The notes below the pieces were generated by a model that did no database searches, was not told the origin of the DNA, and saw only the letters and a list, made by a program, of their open reading frames with translations. A stretch of DNA of 64,000 nt, from the NCBI GenBank assembly GCA_963715045.1, contig CAVQRC010000004.1, positions 1 through 64,000 of the forward strand. The letters run 5' to 3'. Source of the DNA: CAVQRC01 sp963715045 (GTDB lineage Bacteria; Planctomycetota; Planctomycetia; Pirellulales; Lacipirellulaceae). This document shows, piece after piece, positions 1 to 10,793 of this stretch (positions are counted from its first letter, which is position 1; the number at the start of each line of letters is the position of its first letter). Made by a program: the position numbers and the translations under genes.

Positions 1-21
1 ATCGTTCGCGAAGCGAACGAT
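1..21. repeat. Perfect hairpin at the window edge
   Basis: A 9-bp perfect inverted repeat (ATCGTTCGC / GCGAACGAT) with a 3-base loop. It may be the end of a longer element cut by the window border. It lies in a non-coding stretch with another hairpin at 109-161, so a REP-like role is possible. Confidence 0.5.
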
Positions 22-106
22 GCTGCTACAACACGTGAATCTTCTGCCTCCTCCTGCGAAACGCATGCCGCCGTGCCGCCGCCGGGGTTCGTACTGCGCC
101 GCAGAC

Positions 107-163
107 AACCGTGGGCTACGCGAAGCCTCGCCCGAGGCTCCCGTGCATCGCTCGCCCACGGCT
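107..163. repeat. REP-like nested hairpin
   Basis: An outer inverted repeat CCGTGGGC (109-116) / GCCCACGG (154-161) encloses an inner perfect stem GCCTCG / CGAGGC (125-138). No coding evidence covers it. The nested stem is typical of extragenic palindromic elements. No second copy was noticed in this window. Confidence 0.5.
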
Positions 164-242
164 AAATGCTGCCGCTGCTTCGCAGCTGATCAACGCGCCG
201 CGTATCCTCCGGGTGACTGGTTCGACGGAACAAGAACGGGAC

Positions 243-268
243 AAAAACCCCCTACCGATTTTCGGGGG
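243..268 (-). terminator. Rho-independent terminator of the CotH exoprotein gene
   Basis: Read on the minus strand, a run of five C, a short loop region and a run of five G are followed directly by TTTTTG. This hairpin plus U-tract lies about 100 bp beyond the stop codon at 365, the right side and distance to terminate the large minus-strand exoprotein gene. Confidence 0.55.
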
Positions 269-364
269 CCCGGATTCAGGGGGTCTGGTCTCTGGATTGG
301 GTTTCTGGATTTCGGGAAACGAGTCTGACTCGGGATATTGGTCCAGTCGCGATGAACGGGCGTT

Positions 365-3300
365 TCAACGACTGATAAGGGCGACAGCGAATTCCCGATG
401 GTGCGGCCATCGCGATACTCGGAAACACCAATCAACGTTGAGTGTCCCAGGATCGCGGCCGGTCATTGAGCTGTCTGCGGTACGGAGTGAATCTGGCACA
501 CGCTTCCTGTGGCGGCCCCGAGAATCGTGGTTTTCGAACGATTCCAGTACGCCGTCGATTCGCTCCAGTTCTCGCCGCGGTCGACTCGCCGCCGATCTCA
601 GCGGCGCACGGCTGGTGGTGCGTGGGGAATCGGCCAAGGGCTCCGCGGCGGCGCCGTTCCCGGCCGCAGCGGTACTGAAGTTGGCCTGCCAGAGAAGAAA
701 ATCGTCTCCGTCGACGGCCCCATCACCATTGGCATCGCCGTCCGCTGCGGTTGCTCCAACGGCCGTTCCAAAGCCCGCCTGCCACAGGAGAAAGTCGTCA
801 CCGTCGGTACGGCCGTCGGCATTGAAGTCTCCCCGGGCGGCGGAGCGATTGGGTAGTCGGCCGGGCGTACCGAGTGCCGTCGCACTCGCCCGCCAGTTGA
901 AGGGGCTGCTGTAGTCGCCGAGCGGATCGATGATTTCCAGCGTGGGCCCACCTCCGTCCGGGCTGGTCGGCCACGGTGCCTCGTCGTCGTAGACGAAGTC
1001 GTGGAGAATCCTTCCGAAGCCGTCGATTAACACGAGTTGTTCGCCATTGTTGGCGAGCTGTGTGCCGCCTGCGAACTGCCCGGCAACGATCGGTTCGCCG
1101 CCGTAACGCGCGGTAAATGCGGCTGCGTTCTTGACCACCAGAATGGATTCGCCTGGCGCCAGTTCCGTGACCGAAGAATCCGCAAATGCAAACTGAATGC
1201 CTTCGGTAAACCGCACTCCATCCAGGCTGATGGGTGACGAGCCGATGTTGCTGAGTTCGACGAATTCGAAATCGTTGTCGTCGGCGCCGGGGACGAGGTC
1301 CAGTTCCGCTGGCGTCGCGTCGGGAGGATGGTAGTTGAGTTCCGTGATCACCAGATCGGTGTCGGCCCGCAGGAATGCCGTTTGTACGACCGGGCTCCAC
1401 TCACCGCTGGTGTCCAGACCCGCGCCGTAACGATGGTCGACGTGGCGAGCCGTATCGGGACGTCGCGGTACTCAACCGCAGCCGGAGAAATGCCAGCCGG
1501 GGCCGAGGCAACGAGTTCCGCGAGTACCAGCATGTCGGAGCTGAACGTGCTGTGGTTCATTCCCTGAATGGCAAGCAGATTTTCGCCTTCGCGGAATTGA
1601 GCGACAAACTCGGTCACGTCGAACTCGACGAATGCGGTCGCTTCGGACCCCACGTCGGCTGCGGAATTCCACTCCGGATCGCCCGTAAAGTTGGCCCGGG
1701 CGATTTCTACGCCATTGACCCACGCCACGAACGCGTCGTCGTAGCGAACGCGTAGCGTCCATTGCTGACTGGCCGCAATCGTCGCCGCATCAAGTTCAAA
1801 AGGGATGCGGATGAAGACGCTCGGATTGGCCGCTGGATTCACACCGCCGTCATACATCAGCGATTCGACGTCGATTCCGACATCGGCATCGTACGGTCCC
1901 TGTCCGACGTCGTAACCGATTCCGTGAGTCCCCTCGAGCCACGCGTCATCACCCCCGAGTGCCGCAAAGGCGGCTTCGTCGCCACCCGTCCACAACCTGC
2001 CGAGGCGATCGTCCGCCGGTACCCAGGCACGTTTGGCTGCGGCCTGAGAAACCACGAAAGTATCCCGTTCGGTTACGGAGACATGCGGATCGAGGCCGTT
2101 GAGCGTGTAGTAAATCGTCCCCGCCGGGGCCGCGAAGCTGAGCAAGTCGCCGGCGTCGATCGGGCCACCGAACCGGGGAGTGCCGTTGATCAAGAGTTCC
2201 GGGGGAGCCACATCGGGGAACAGTTGCCGGGAGCGAAACTGATCGAGCACGATCCCTGGACGCTGGGGCAAGAACGTGTTGACGATCCAGTCGCGTTCGG
2301 TCGCCCAGACGCCGTCGGGCGTATCGGGGGGCTCGCGGCGAACATCTCCCCAGCGTGCGGATTCGGCGATCAGTGCCAACTCGATCTCTTCGCGCGGGTG
2401 AGATAGCGGGCGACGGATTGGTCGGGAGTCAGGGCGCCGTCGTGGAACAGGTGTCGTTGCAGGCGATCCGCAAATCGCAGTTGAAACTCGGGAATCTGGT
2501 CGCAACAGGTTATAGAGTTCACCGGGTCCGCCGGCGATGGCACCGGACGAGACATCGGCGCGAGGACCTGTCAGGTCGACATCGAGTACGTTGGGCACGA
2601 TCGGGCCGGGGACGTTAACGTCGATTCCAAGGCCGACTTCAGCGTCCCAGATGACGAATTGAAACTTCTCGCCGTCGGCCCGGCGGCGGATGGCCTCCCA
2701 GTTGTGGTCGGGCCAGTCCCAATTGCCGGTGAACATCTGCACGAGGTTGTAGTCGATGAAACTATCGAGATCCAACAACTGGGCCGTTCCCTGATAGTCT
2801 CCGGCCCGGGCCCGCGCGAGGAGCTCGTTGTAGGCGGTCATGCTGCCGTCGCGCGGCTGCCCGTCGACGATCACGTCGTACTCTTCCTTCTCGCCGCCCA
2901 GGTGTTCGGCTGCGAATCCGTCGTCGACGCGTTCCTGCAGGTCATACAACCCCCAGTACAGCCCGTTGATGTAGACGTGCACGAACTTTCCGTGGATCGC
3001 AAGGTTACCCATGTCCCGCTGCGTATCCTTCGCCCACTGGTTGCGAATGAACTGAGCGACGCGGCCGGTCGCGGTGTTCGCACTGGTCCAGTTGTCGCTC
3101 GAGTTGGCGTCCAGTACGAGCGTGTCGAACCGATTCACGGTGCTGTCTTCGAACAGGGGAAACTCGAGACGAGTGGCGCCGTATTCTCCTCGGAAGTGGA
3201 GCCTCAACGAGTGGGCGGGCGTCGTGCTGTGGTTCCGGCTGCTGCCGCCGTGCAGGCGGAGTCCGGCGTCGATCTGGAACACGTCCGGAGAGGACGGATC

Positions 3301-5688
3301 GAAGTATTCGACGGATGCCTCGCGTTCCCAGAATCTTCCGCGACCGGTTGGATTGGCATAGATTCCGCCCGCTTCGAAGAAGTCTTCGCCGGGCAGGACG
3401 AGTGACACGGTCGGCACGGCCTGCAGACTGGCAAGAATCTGACTGGCGTAGGGCTCTGTGAGCACGACATTGGGATCCATCTGGTAGTCGGCCGGAAAAC
3501 CGTCCCAGGTCGAGGGCACGCCCGCCGGCAGGGCCGGCTGCTGGATGACATCGGCCAGGAACAGGTAGGTCTGCGTATCAACGTTCGTGGCGATCAACCC
3601 GTCCTTGAGGGCGGCCGCGCGGAGTGTGGTCGTCGTGTTGACAGGGACGGTCGCGATGGGCGGCGTGTTGTCGTTGGTGGGTGTTACGACGGTACCGTTG
3701 TCGAGAGCCGGCCGGCTGCCGTCGGTCGTGTAGATGATGGTCGCGCCGGGTGTCTGGGTCGTGATGTCGACGTCAAACGGTGCGTTGAAGAAGCCCCGAT
3801 CGACGCTGAAGCGGGTGTCGTCGACAAGTCCGGCGAGGGCCGCGCCATTGGGAGTACCGGGCGTGGGCACGTCGAAGTACCCCGGCTGTCCATCGCCCGG
3901 CAAGGTGGTCGCGGTCAGACGAGGCAGGAAGAAGAAGTCACTGTCGGCGGGCGAACTGTTGAGGGCGTGAATCGCAAGTACATTTTCGCCGGCGTGCAGC
4001 TTGTCGATGTGCTGGCCAAGGGGGAACAGTTCGAAGCTGGCCGCGGTGCCGCCGGTGGTAAAGAAGGCGTTCGCTCCAGCGGTCGCCAGGACGTTGATCT
4101 CGGCCTGGCTCAAGGCGACGTTCTGCAGGACGAGGACGTCATCGAGGTTGCCGACGAGCTGCTCATTGGCCGACCCGCCGCCGTCGTGGGGATCTTCGCC
4201 AACGAACAGATTGAGTGGCATTTCGAGTGGGCCGCTGCCGAGCGTACCCGTCATCACGACCGTGCCGTCGAGATAGGCCCTGACGGCACCATTGTCATAG
4301 GTCACCGCGATGTGGTGGTAGCCGGCCTGGGAAAGAGCGGCCGGCCGTTGGGTCGGTTCGACACCTCCCCGCCCGCCGATCAACAACCGCATCCCGGTTG
4401 CAAGGCTGCCGCCGCTGGGATCGATGTCGAAAATCAGGCGATTCGTCCCGACTGCTCCGGTTCCTTGATAATTGCTGAACAGACGCTGGAATCCCAGACG
4501 ATCGAGGTCGACGGTCATGGCCAGGGTGAACCGGTTTCCGAGATCCGCCGTGTCAGCGATTTCGAACCGGTTGAATTCAGGAAACGTCGCGTTGGCGAGT
4601 CTTAGCGATCGAGCCCCGAAGGCCGCATTGGCCGCATCGCCATCGATAAACAATCCACCCGGCCCATTGAATTCGACCAGAGGCTGCTGACTGCCGTCGT
4701 CGGTCAACTTGTCGGTAAAGATCTGGCCCGTGTTGTTCTCGAACGTATACAGGACGGAGGTATTTTCGGGATCGAGCAGATAGCCGCCTCCCAGGGCATC
4801 GTGTGTCGCTGTAGCCGCCGAGCTTGCCGAGAGGGTGACCGGTGCGTTGGCGTCGGCCACGCGATGGCCGTTGAGATAAGCGGCGAAACCGTCGTCGAAG
4901 GCAGCTTCCAGGAGCAGTTGATCGATGGCCGTCGGATCGGCGACGTCGAACGGGATGCGAATCAAGGCCGAGGAATAGACACCTTGCATGGCCGCCTCGA
5001 TGTCGCCCTGGGTGCCAAGTGCGAAATCGTAGGCATCGGTCGTGTCGAAGCCGATCGGCGTAGTAGCTGCCAGCCAGGCCGAGGTCGTTGGATCGTCGTC
5101 GAATTCCGGATCATCGCCGGCCCAGCCGGGTGGAAGCTCCGCGGCGGGCAGCAGCACATAGGCGGCCGAGTCGCGGTCGATCAGCGTGTCGGCCACGCTT
5201 TGTTGACTGATGCCGTAGGAGATGTCTTTAGTCTGAGGCGGGTAATCACCCCCCGCAGTGCCGTATTCGCTGGCGATTGTGAAGCCGTCGTCCGAGACGA
5301 GGGCAACGTAGTCGGCGGCGGCGTTGAGCTCGAAGTTCGTGTGCAGGTTCCCGGCCGGACCAAGGTTCGCTGCATCGCCCGGATTGGGGGTGCCGCGGCC
5401 CGACGCGAACACCACGAGATACCCTCCAGGGTCGAGTGTCGTGGAGGGGAACGTCCACTTGGTGAGGTCCTGGGGCGAGTCCGTGAGATGCCAGCCCGTG
5501 AGATCCGCCGGCGCCTCCCCCGGATTGTAGATTTCAATCCAGTCCGGCGACTTCTCATAGCCATCGCGAATCGCCGAAAGGTTATCGGCCATGAACTCCG
5601 AGATGATCGGATTGGTCGCCAGCAAGTTTCTCGACTCGAGCGGCTCGAATTGCGGCTGAACACGCTGGCGAAGGGGCGAACGCGGCAT
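365..5688 (-). CDS. Giant CotH-kinase/LamG/lamin-tail exoprotein with dockerin repeats (frameshifted)
   Basis: A secreted or surface protein of about 1,770 residues. The chosen ATG at 5688 puts the planctomycete motif PLESRNLLA near residue 20. Order after that: lamin-tail domain (PIISEFMADN...), LamG/concanavalin-like domain (about residues 320-530), a chitobiase-like module (ATIIYTTDGSRP), a CotH kinase domain (HGGSSRNHS, WGLYDLQERVDDGF, FVIWDAEVGLG), a second chitobiase-like segment, a C-terminal lamin-tail domain (ITELNYHPP) and two dockerin type I repeats (DFNADGRTDGDDFLLW, DANGDGAVDGDDFLLW). The frame breaks three times: an extra base in GGG at 2490-2492, a missing base near 2390-2398 that restores the frame, and a missing base near 1403-1407 that puts the last 330 residues in another frame. 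The substrate is unknown; dockerin and lamin-tail domains suggest attachment. Domain assignment is confident, intactness is not. Confidence 0.8.
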
Positions 5689-5858
5689 GGTACTCACAGG
5701 GCAGGAATCAGAGCGAACCGAAACCGGGGGTAGGCTCCGCATCCTAGCCGCTTCACGAAACCGCGACAATTTTCCCGCTGTCGGGAGCGGTGCGAGCCAT
5801 CGTCAACGGCTGCGGCGACGACTCCCGACGACTGCGCGGCACGATCGTCGGCCGCAAG

Positions 5859-6275
5859 CTAATCGCCCTGGACGGTAACCACGATCGTGCGGTCACGGGG
5901 TTTGACGTCACACTCCAGGTGAAAGATCTGCTGCCATGTGCCGAGTACCAGCGAACCATCGGTAACGGGAACGGTCAGTGACGGTCCGAGTGTCGTGGCT
6001 TGCAGGTGGGAGTGCCCGTTGCCATCGTGCCAGGCCCGCTCGTGGCCGTAGTCGCGACTGGGCGGCATCAACCGATCCAAGATGGCCGGCAGGTCTTCAA
6101 CCAGACCGGATTCGAATTCGATCGTCCCGATCGCTCCCGTGCTCCCGACGTTGAAAACATTTACCGTGCCGGTGGAAATCCCGCTCTGGCGAACGATGGC
6201 AGCGACATCTGACGTCAGGTCATGCATCGCGCCATGATTGCGGGTGTGAATCTGAATGTTGGTCTGAAACACCAT
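5859..6275 (-). CDS. YjbQ/UPF0047 family protein (secondary thiamine-phosphate synthase-like)
   Basis: 138 residues, the normal length of the family, starting MVFQTNIQIHTRNHG. It carries the family features GTVNVFNVGSTGAIGTIEFE (residues 36-55), the H-rich stretch HDGNGHSHLQA (83-93) and the end GTWQQIFHLECD. Some members show weak thiamine-phosphate synthase activity; the physiological role is not settled. The frame stays open upstream for 134 more codons, but that part only translates the CCAGACACC repeat array, so the ATG at 6275 is preferred. It lies 170 bp upstream of the exoprotein gene on the same strand, but nothing shows cotranscription. Confidence 0.8.
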   Translation of the reverse strand: MVFQTNIQIHTRNHGAMHDLTSDVAAIVRQSGISTGTVNVFNVGSTGAIGTIEFESGLVEDLPAILDRLMPPSRDYGHERAWHDGNGHSHLQATTLGPSLTVPVTDGSLVLGTWQQIFHLECDVKPRDRTIVVTVQGD

Positions 6276-6640
6276 GGGGTCAAGCCTGGTTGAGGAACAC
6301 GTCCGGATCTCATGCATCTGCAACTGCCAGTGCAACTGCCAGAGACAGTCTAAAGCGGTCGATTCCCGCCTCGCAATCGCCGATCTCGTAAACGCCGGCC
6401 ACGGGCGATCAACTCGGAACCAGACACCTACTCGGGCCCAAACTCGGAACCAGCCTCGGTACCAGACACCCTGAATACCTTTGCGAAACCAGACACACTG
6501 ACTCGGAACCGCGGTAATTCGGAACCAGACACCTCGGTACCGCACCTGAATGCCGAAACCAGACACCCTGGCACTGCCTTGGCACTGTCCTGAACTCGAA
6601 ACCAGACACCCTGTCACTGGGTTCAGGGTGCCTGCCTTAC
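6276..6640. repeat. REP-like array with CCAGACACC(CTGG) units
   Basis: Between about 6412 and 6640 the unit CCAGACACC recurs at least five times, often as AACCAGACACCCTG, separated by variable linkers made of GGAACC and CTCGGAACC words. The complete unit CCAG-ACACC-CTGG forms a 4-bp hairpin. Units are irregularly spaced. The same unit builds the larger array at 14918-15360. Positions 6276-6410 show nothing recognisable. Confidence 0.65.
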
Positions 6641-6677
6641 GGGTCCCTGATTGCCGGGGGACCGCATTCGGCCGCAT

Positions 6678-7369
6678 TCAGGGGTCGGCGTCCGGAGGAT
6701 GGATGTCTTGTGTGGCTTCACCGCCGTTTAGGTAAACGCCGACGTCTCCGGCATCGATGGTGGAACTCCAGTGCGAGATTGATCTGCGGCTCCGTTGGCG
6801 GGTTCGTGCCGAACTCCCACAGCCAGCCTGAGATGACGTTGTCCACGACATCCATCTGCATCACGAAGTCACGTCCCGCTCCGGCGGGAGGAGCAACCGA
6901 GACCGTCGGAGACGCGACGACATTACGGTTGACGCGAGCCGCGGCAAGCAGGCCTCCGTCGGGCGAAACTTCCAGAAGATATCCGTCGTTGTCGTTTCCG
7001 GCAGGACCAGGACCGTAGTTTCGCCGTTAAGCCAACTTCGACGCCGGCCGCTGCCTGGAACTGCGTTTGGATCGAGACATCCCCTGAAATCCCCGTGATT
7101 CCGAGTCCCGCGTTTTCGGTGCCCAAGTTCACCGGCGACAAAACAAGGTCCCCCGACGAGGCATCCGGCCGTGGGTCTCGACGTAGTGTCACCCAGGTGA
7201 TCGGATTTCCATCGTCGAAACTCATGTCGTCGAAGTTGTCAAAGACAATGATTTCGCCGTGGGCAATTCCGTTCGCGTAGAGCAACATTGACACAAAAGC
7301 GCAACAGAGTACGCGGCGACGAGAATGGAAAAGCGAATCCACGGAAATCATGAATCGAGACAAACCCAT
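6678..7369 (-). CDS. Small secreted protein of unknown function (two frameshifts)
   Basis: Start ATG at 7369 (MGLSRFMISVDSLFHS...) is preceded by AGGAG at a proper distance. A signal peptide with a hydrophobic stretch (CCAFVSMLLYANGIAHG) is followed by a beta-rich domain (IIVFDNFDDMSFDDGNPITW...). After GVEVGLTAKLR a single-base shift near 7010-7020 is needed to continue into YGPGPAGNDNDGYLLEVSPDGG..., and a second near 6770 to reach ...STIDAGDVGVYLNGGE and a stop at 6678. The continued reading resembles a concanavalin-like or LamG-like fold, but I do not recognise a named family. The last codons fall in a 19-bp sequence repeated at 7939-7957, so the original C-terminus may have been replaced by repeat DNA. 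Confidence 0.5.
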
Positions 7370-8493
7370 GTGAGCAACTCCTAAGTTGAATGCAGATCTA
7401 AAGGAAGCGAGAGGCAAATACAGTTAGTTGCGATACTGGTCCAACAACGTACGCAAGGCATCGCCCCCGTCGTCGCGGGTGCGAGCGATCAGATTCGCCG
7501 TCGATTGCGGTGACGGTCGAGACATTTTCTGGAATCATCCTCCCGCTAGTTAGAGCGACAGGTTTTGTCAGGGAAATGTGACATTTCGACGGCAAGAAAC
7601 CGGGCTTCTTTTTTCGGGATCGTTCTAACTGCAATCGGAGACGGCAGTTACGGCTGAGTGAAGAATTCGAGAAGTTCAGGCCCGGGTCACACTTTGCCCG
7701 CCGCTGGCCGAACTGCCGGATCTTTCTGAGGGCATTATCCCCTCTCACGACTCCGGACTCAGACTCCCACCGGCACAACCAATGCCGGAGAGCTTCGAAT
7801 ACTCCTCATCGTGGCTGGGATCTTGCCGACGTCCTTCGCTCGTCCATCCGTTAGCGTTCTCTGAACGACCGCGTTCAAGGTGTCTGGTGTCCGGAATCTG
7901 GTGTCCGACACGGCTGTCGGGCATTCAGGGTGTCTGATGTCCGGAGGATGGATGTCTCGGCCGTCGATCTTTTCAAACGCTGTGTGGGAACGGCGATTGG
8001 AAGGCTCGTACTGGAAGGAGTCGTCCCCGCTTCATCCGGGTGAGTCCATCGATGCGGATTGCGCGGCGGTGCATTGATCTCGTTCTCTGCGCGACGCTGC
8101 TTCGATCTGCAAATGAACACCACGGAACGGTGTGCGTCTCGCGGCCGAACGTCCGCGCATGCTCTTGACGGATTCCGGATCGATTGGAGCCAGCAGCGAT
8201 TTCGCAGGTCGCAGTAACCACTCGCGTTCGTGTTGAGCGCAGTGCGCATTCCTAATTCATGGAGCGACAGCCTGCCGGGCAGGCATCGTCCCTGCGGCGT
8301 TTCGAACCGGACGCATTCACGGATTCATTTCGTCCTTTTCAGCTCGCATCAAAGAGATGCAGAGGGAGAAGATCATGAGCAGGAATCACCCGCGAATCGA
8401 GTTCGTTGCAGCCAACACCACTTTGGCCGATCCCTGATCCGCGGCTCGGACGCTTCGTACATCGCCCGGATTGTGGGCACGGGCAGACGACCC
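7370..8493. other. Long gap without a recognisable gene
   Basis: 1.1 kb with no convincing protein. It contains CAGACACC-like words around 7876-7940 (GGTGTCTGGTGTCCGG, GGGTGTCTGATGTCCGG) and the segment 7921-7957 shared with 6675-6708. Reading frames in this stretch have no recognisable family and look like chance. No tRNA or CRISPR was seen. Confidence 0.5.
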
Positions 8494-9461
8494 ATGAGCA
8501 CGGACGAGTTTCCGCAGCCGCGACGTTCTAGTAGCCGCCTTCACACTCGTTGAATTGATTGCCGTGACGGCGGTGATCGGGACGCTGGTCGCTTTGCTGC
8601 TCCCGGCCGTGCAATCCACGCGCGAGGTGGCACGCACAGTGATGTGTCAGGATAATCTCAGGCAGTTGGGATTGGCCGCACAGAATTATCACGCTGCCCA
8701 CAATCTGTTTCCCGGTTACGGTGGCGAAGTCCGACCGCTCAGTGTCGGTTTCGGTCGCTGGGTGGAATACGATCAGAGCCACTGAAGGCTGGCAGGGCGG
8801 CAGTTGGATTGTGCAGATTCTGTCCTATCTCGAAGAAGATCAGCTGGCTGATCGACTCGCTGCGACCGCCACCGCAAGGATTCTTAATCAGGACATGCGG
8901 AGGTCCGCCCGCATGTCCGTGTCCCAACTGAATTGTCCGTCACGGCGGCAATCGATGGACTACCCCCTGCACAAGAGCTACGTGGAACGTTTCGGCCCGA
9001 GTGGGGCACGGACCGATTACGGCATGAATGGAGGCGCCTCGGAAGCCATCGGAAGGATGCTGCATGTCGATCGTGCAGGGATCTGGATGCTGGGCCGGCG
9101 TGCATCTTGCCGACGCGTTACGGACGGGCTTACGAAGACCTATCTGATCGGAGAGAAAGCGATGAATACGGAGAACTATGCCAATGGCAAGGACTTCGGC
9201 GACCGCGCTCCGATCGTGGGCTGGGCCGATCAGGAGGGTGGAGTCAATTCCTATGTGCGTTTCGCCGCCCGGCCGCCTTCGATCGATCGTACCGGCAGCT
9301 GCCTCGCGTGCCACGACTTCGGGAGCGCTCATGCGACGGGCTGGAACGCCGTCTTCGCGGACGGTTCCGTGCGGTCGATCGACTATGCCATCGACCCTTC
9401 CATCCACCGAGCTTATGGATCGATGGCGGGGGGTGAGACAGCCCCCATGGCAGATCCGTAA
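8494..9461 (+). CDS. DUF1559 prepilin-like protein (frameshifted)
   Basis: Planctomycete DUF1559 protein (SBP_bac_10/H-X9-DG family) with a type IV pilin-like N-terminus: AFTLVELIAVTAVIGTLVAL followed by LLPAVQSTREVARTVMCQDNL and the C-terminal FADGSVRSIDYAID. The frame that holds FTLVELI has a TGA just upstream, so the ATG at 8494 needs a shift near 8525-8540; a second shift lies between about 8740 and 8785, where GYGGE... passes into ...TEGWQGGSWIVQILSYLEE. The family is membrane-anchored by its N-terminal helix; the function is unknown and copies are very abundant in planctomycetes. Confidence 0.7.
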
Positions 9462-9514
9462 ATCACGAGATGGGTTTGAGGGGGTCTAAAAGCCGTCGCA
9501 GAAGGTGTTTCTAC

Positions 9515-9568
9515 TGCCTTGTTTCCCGGTCGTGGGAGGCCCGAAACCGGGTTTTGAGGGGTGCTCCA
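9515..9568 (+). repeat. Dispersed repeat A, copy 1
   Basis: A 50-55 bp sequence beginning GCCTTGTTTCCCGG, with CGTGGGAGGC and AAACCGGGTTTTGAGG. Further copies are at 39159-39212 and 47095-47143 in the same orientation. In this copy CCCGGT (9525-9530) pairs with ACCGGG downstream. Non-coding. Confidence 0.6.
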
Positions 9569-9596
9569 GTTTCGCTCGGTGACGCCGCCACATCTA

Positions 9597-9674
9597 AGAG
9601 CCGATCCCAAAACTGGCTTCAACCACCGAATCTCCCGGCCGTGGGACGCGTTCACTCAGGTTCTGGGATAGGTC
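9597..9674. repeat. Dispersed repeat B, copy 1 (MITE-like, terminal inverted repeats)
   Basis: An element of about 78 bp. The left end GAGCCGATCCCA and the right end TGGGATAGGTCC are imperfect inverted repeats (9 of 12). The centre carries CTCCCGGCCGTGGGACGCG. A second copy is at 57115-57196. The two differ within the stems but keep the ends able to pair. Confidence 0.6.
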
Positions 9675-9824
9675 CTTAGACCTGACCGAAAGAACGCAAG
9701 CGACAAGAGAACAATTGACAACTCGCCTGAAACAAGCGGTGCGTCCGCGATTTGATCGCGAGTACGCGCTCGCCGTCGCCCTGGGGCGGCGACGCGTGCT
9801 GCCCAATGATCCCTTGTTTTGGGT

Positions 9825-10793
9825 CTAGTCTGGTAATTGCACCGCTTCTTGGCCTGCGATCGTGGCCGCGGCGGCGAAGATGAACATGTCGCCGCTCAAG
9901 GAAAAGTTGCGAACGGATCCGTCGCACAAGACGAATTGAACGCCGCGAGTGTGGAAGCTGCTGAAGCCATGTTTACAAGGATGCTCGCCGCCTGGTCCAC
10001 CAACTTGGACGCAGCGATCATAGTCTCTCAACAGAATCCGTGACTGCGGAACCACCGCGCTTTTGTTGTACTGCCCATACGAGTATGCCCATGCCGTCTG
10101 GCGAAGGTGAGGCCCTTCGATAGAACGTTCGCCAACCAGCAGCGTATGCGATGTGCCATCGATAATCTCACTCAATCTGACAGTCTTCAGAATGGGGCCC
10201 AAGTCGTTTGCACCCGTACTGCCGACCGTATGCATCGCACCGCGAAACTTCGAAGGTTGATGGGAACCCAGGATATAGTTGCCCCACCATCCTCCTAACA
10301 CAGGATCGTATCGTCCAGTCACGGCAACATAGGACCCTTGCGCCCACAGCTGGCCTCTACCAAGTCCCGTCGCCCGTTCACTCGGCGTTTGCAGTGGTTC
10401 TTCGCTCGGACATACATAGTCTTCAACAAACGATTCACGCACCATCCAGTTGTCGTTGTGTTCGTTCGGCAACTGGTGGTCGTACTGATCATGCAACGCA
10501 CCCTGCTCTATAAACGGAAGAATCGAAATCGACCAACTGCTGAAGTTGGTGTTGCTGCAACAGGGCCGTTCGGTGACGCCACCTGGCGGAAGACTGCGCA
10601 TGGACAGTTCGTATTGCAGCACTGCCAGGCCGATCTGCTTCAGATGATTGCTGCACTTAATGCGACGAGCGGATTCTCTGGCGGACTGGACGGCCGGCAA
10701 CAGCATCGCTATCAGGATTCCGATGATGGCAATGACGACCAGCAACTCGGCAAGCGTAAACGCTCTTCGCACGGGCACGAGCTTGGATGACAT
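9825..10793 (-). CDS. DUF1559 prepilin-like protein
   Basis: An intact 322-residue planctomycete DUF1559 protein. The start ATG at 10793 follows GGAG by nine bases; an upstream in-frame TTG at 10808 is less likely. N-terminal prepilin-type signal RRAFTLAELLVVIAIIGILIAM, then LLPAVQSARESARRIKCSNHLKQIGLA and the conserved end FVLCDGSVRNFSLSGD. It faces the frameshifted paralogue at 8494-9461 tail to tail, with repeats A and B between them. Expected to be membrane-bound with an exported C-terminal domain. Function unknown. Confidence 0.85.
   Translation of the reverse strand: MSSKLVPVRRAFTLAELLVVIAIIGILIAMLLPAVQSARESARRIKCSNHLKQIGLAVLQYELSMRSLPPGGVTERPCCSNTNFSSWSISILPFIEQGALHDQYDHQLPNEHNDNWMVRESFVEDYVCPSEEPLQTPSERATGLGRGQLWAQGSYVAVTGRYDPVLGGWWGNYILGSHQPSKFRGAMHTVGSTGANDLGPILKTVRLSEIIDGTSHTLLVGERSIEGPHLRQTAWAYSYGQYNKSAVVPQSRILLRDYDRCVQVGGPGGEHPCKHGFSSFHTRGVQFVLCDGSVRNFSLSGDMFIFAAAATIAGQEAVQLPD

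Noticed and set aside
5859..6677. A 272-codon version of the YjbQ gene starting at 6677
   Set aside because: The first 134 codons only translate the CCAGACACC array; the family domain begins at the ATG at 6275.
7875..8249. A 124-codon minus-strand frame in the gap
   Set aside because: Composition and content look random and it includes the repeat words.
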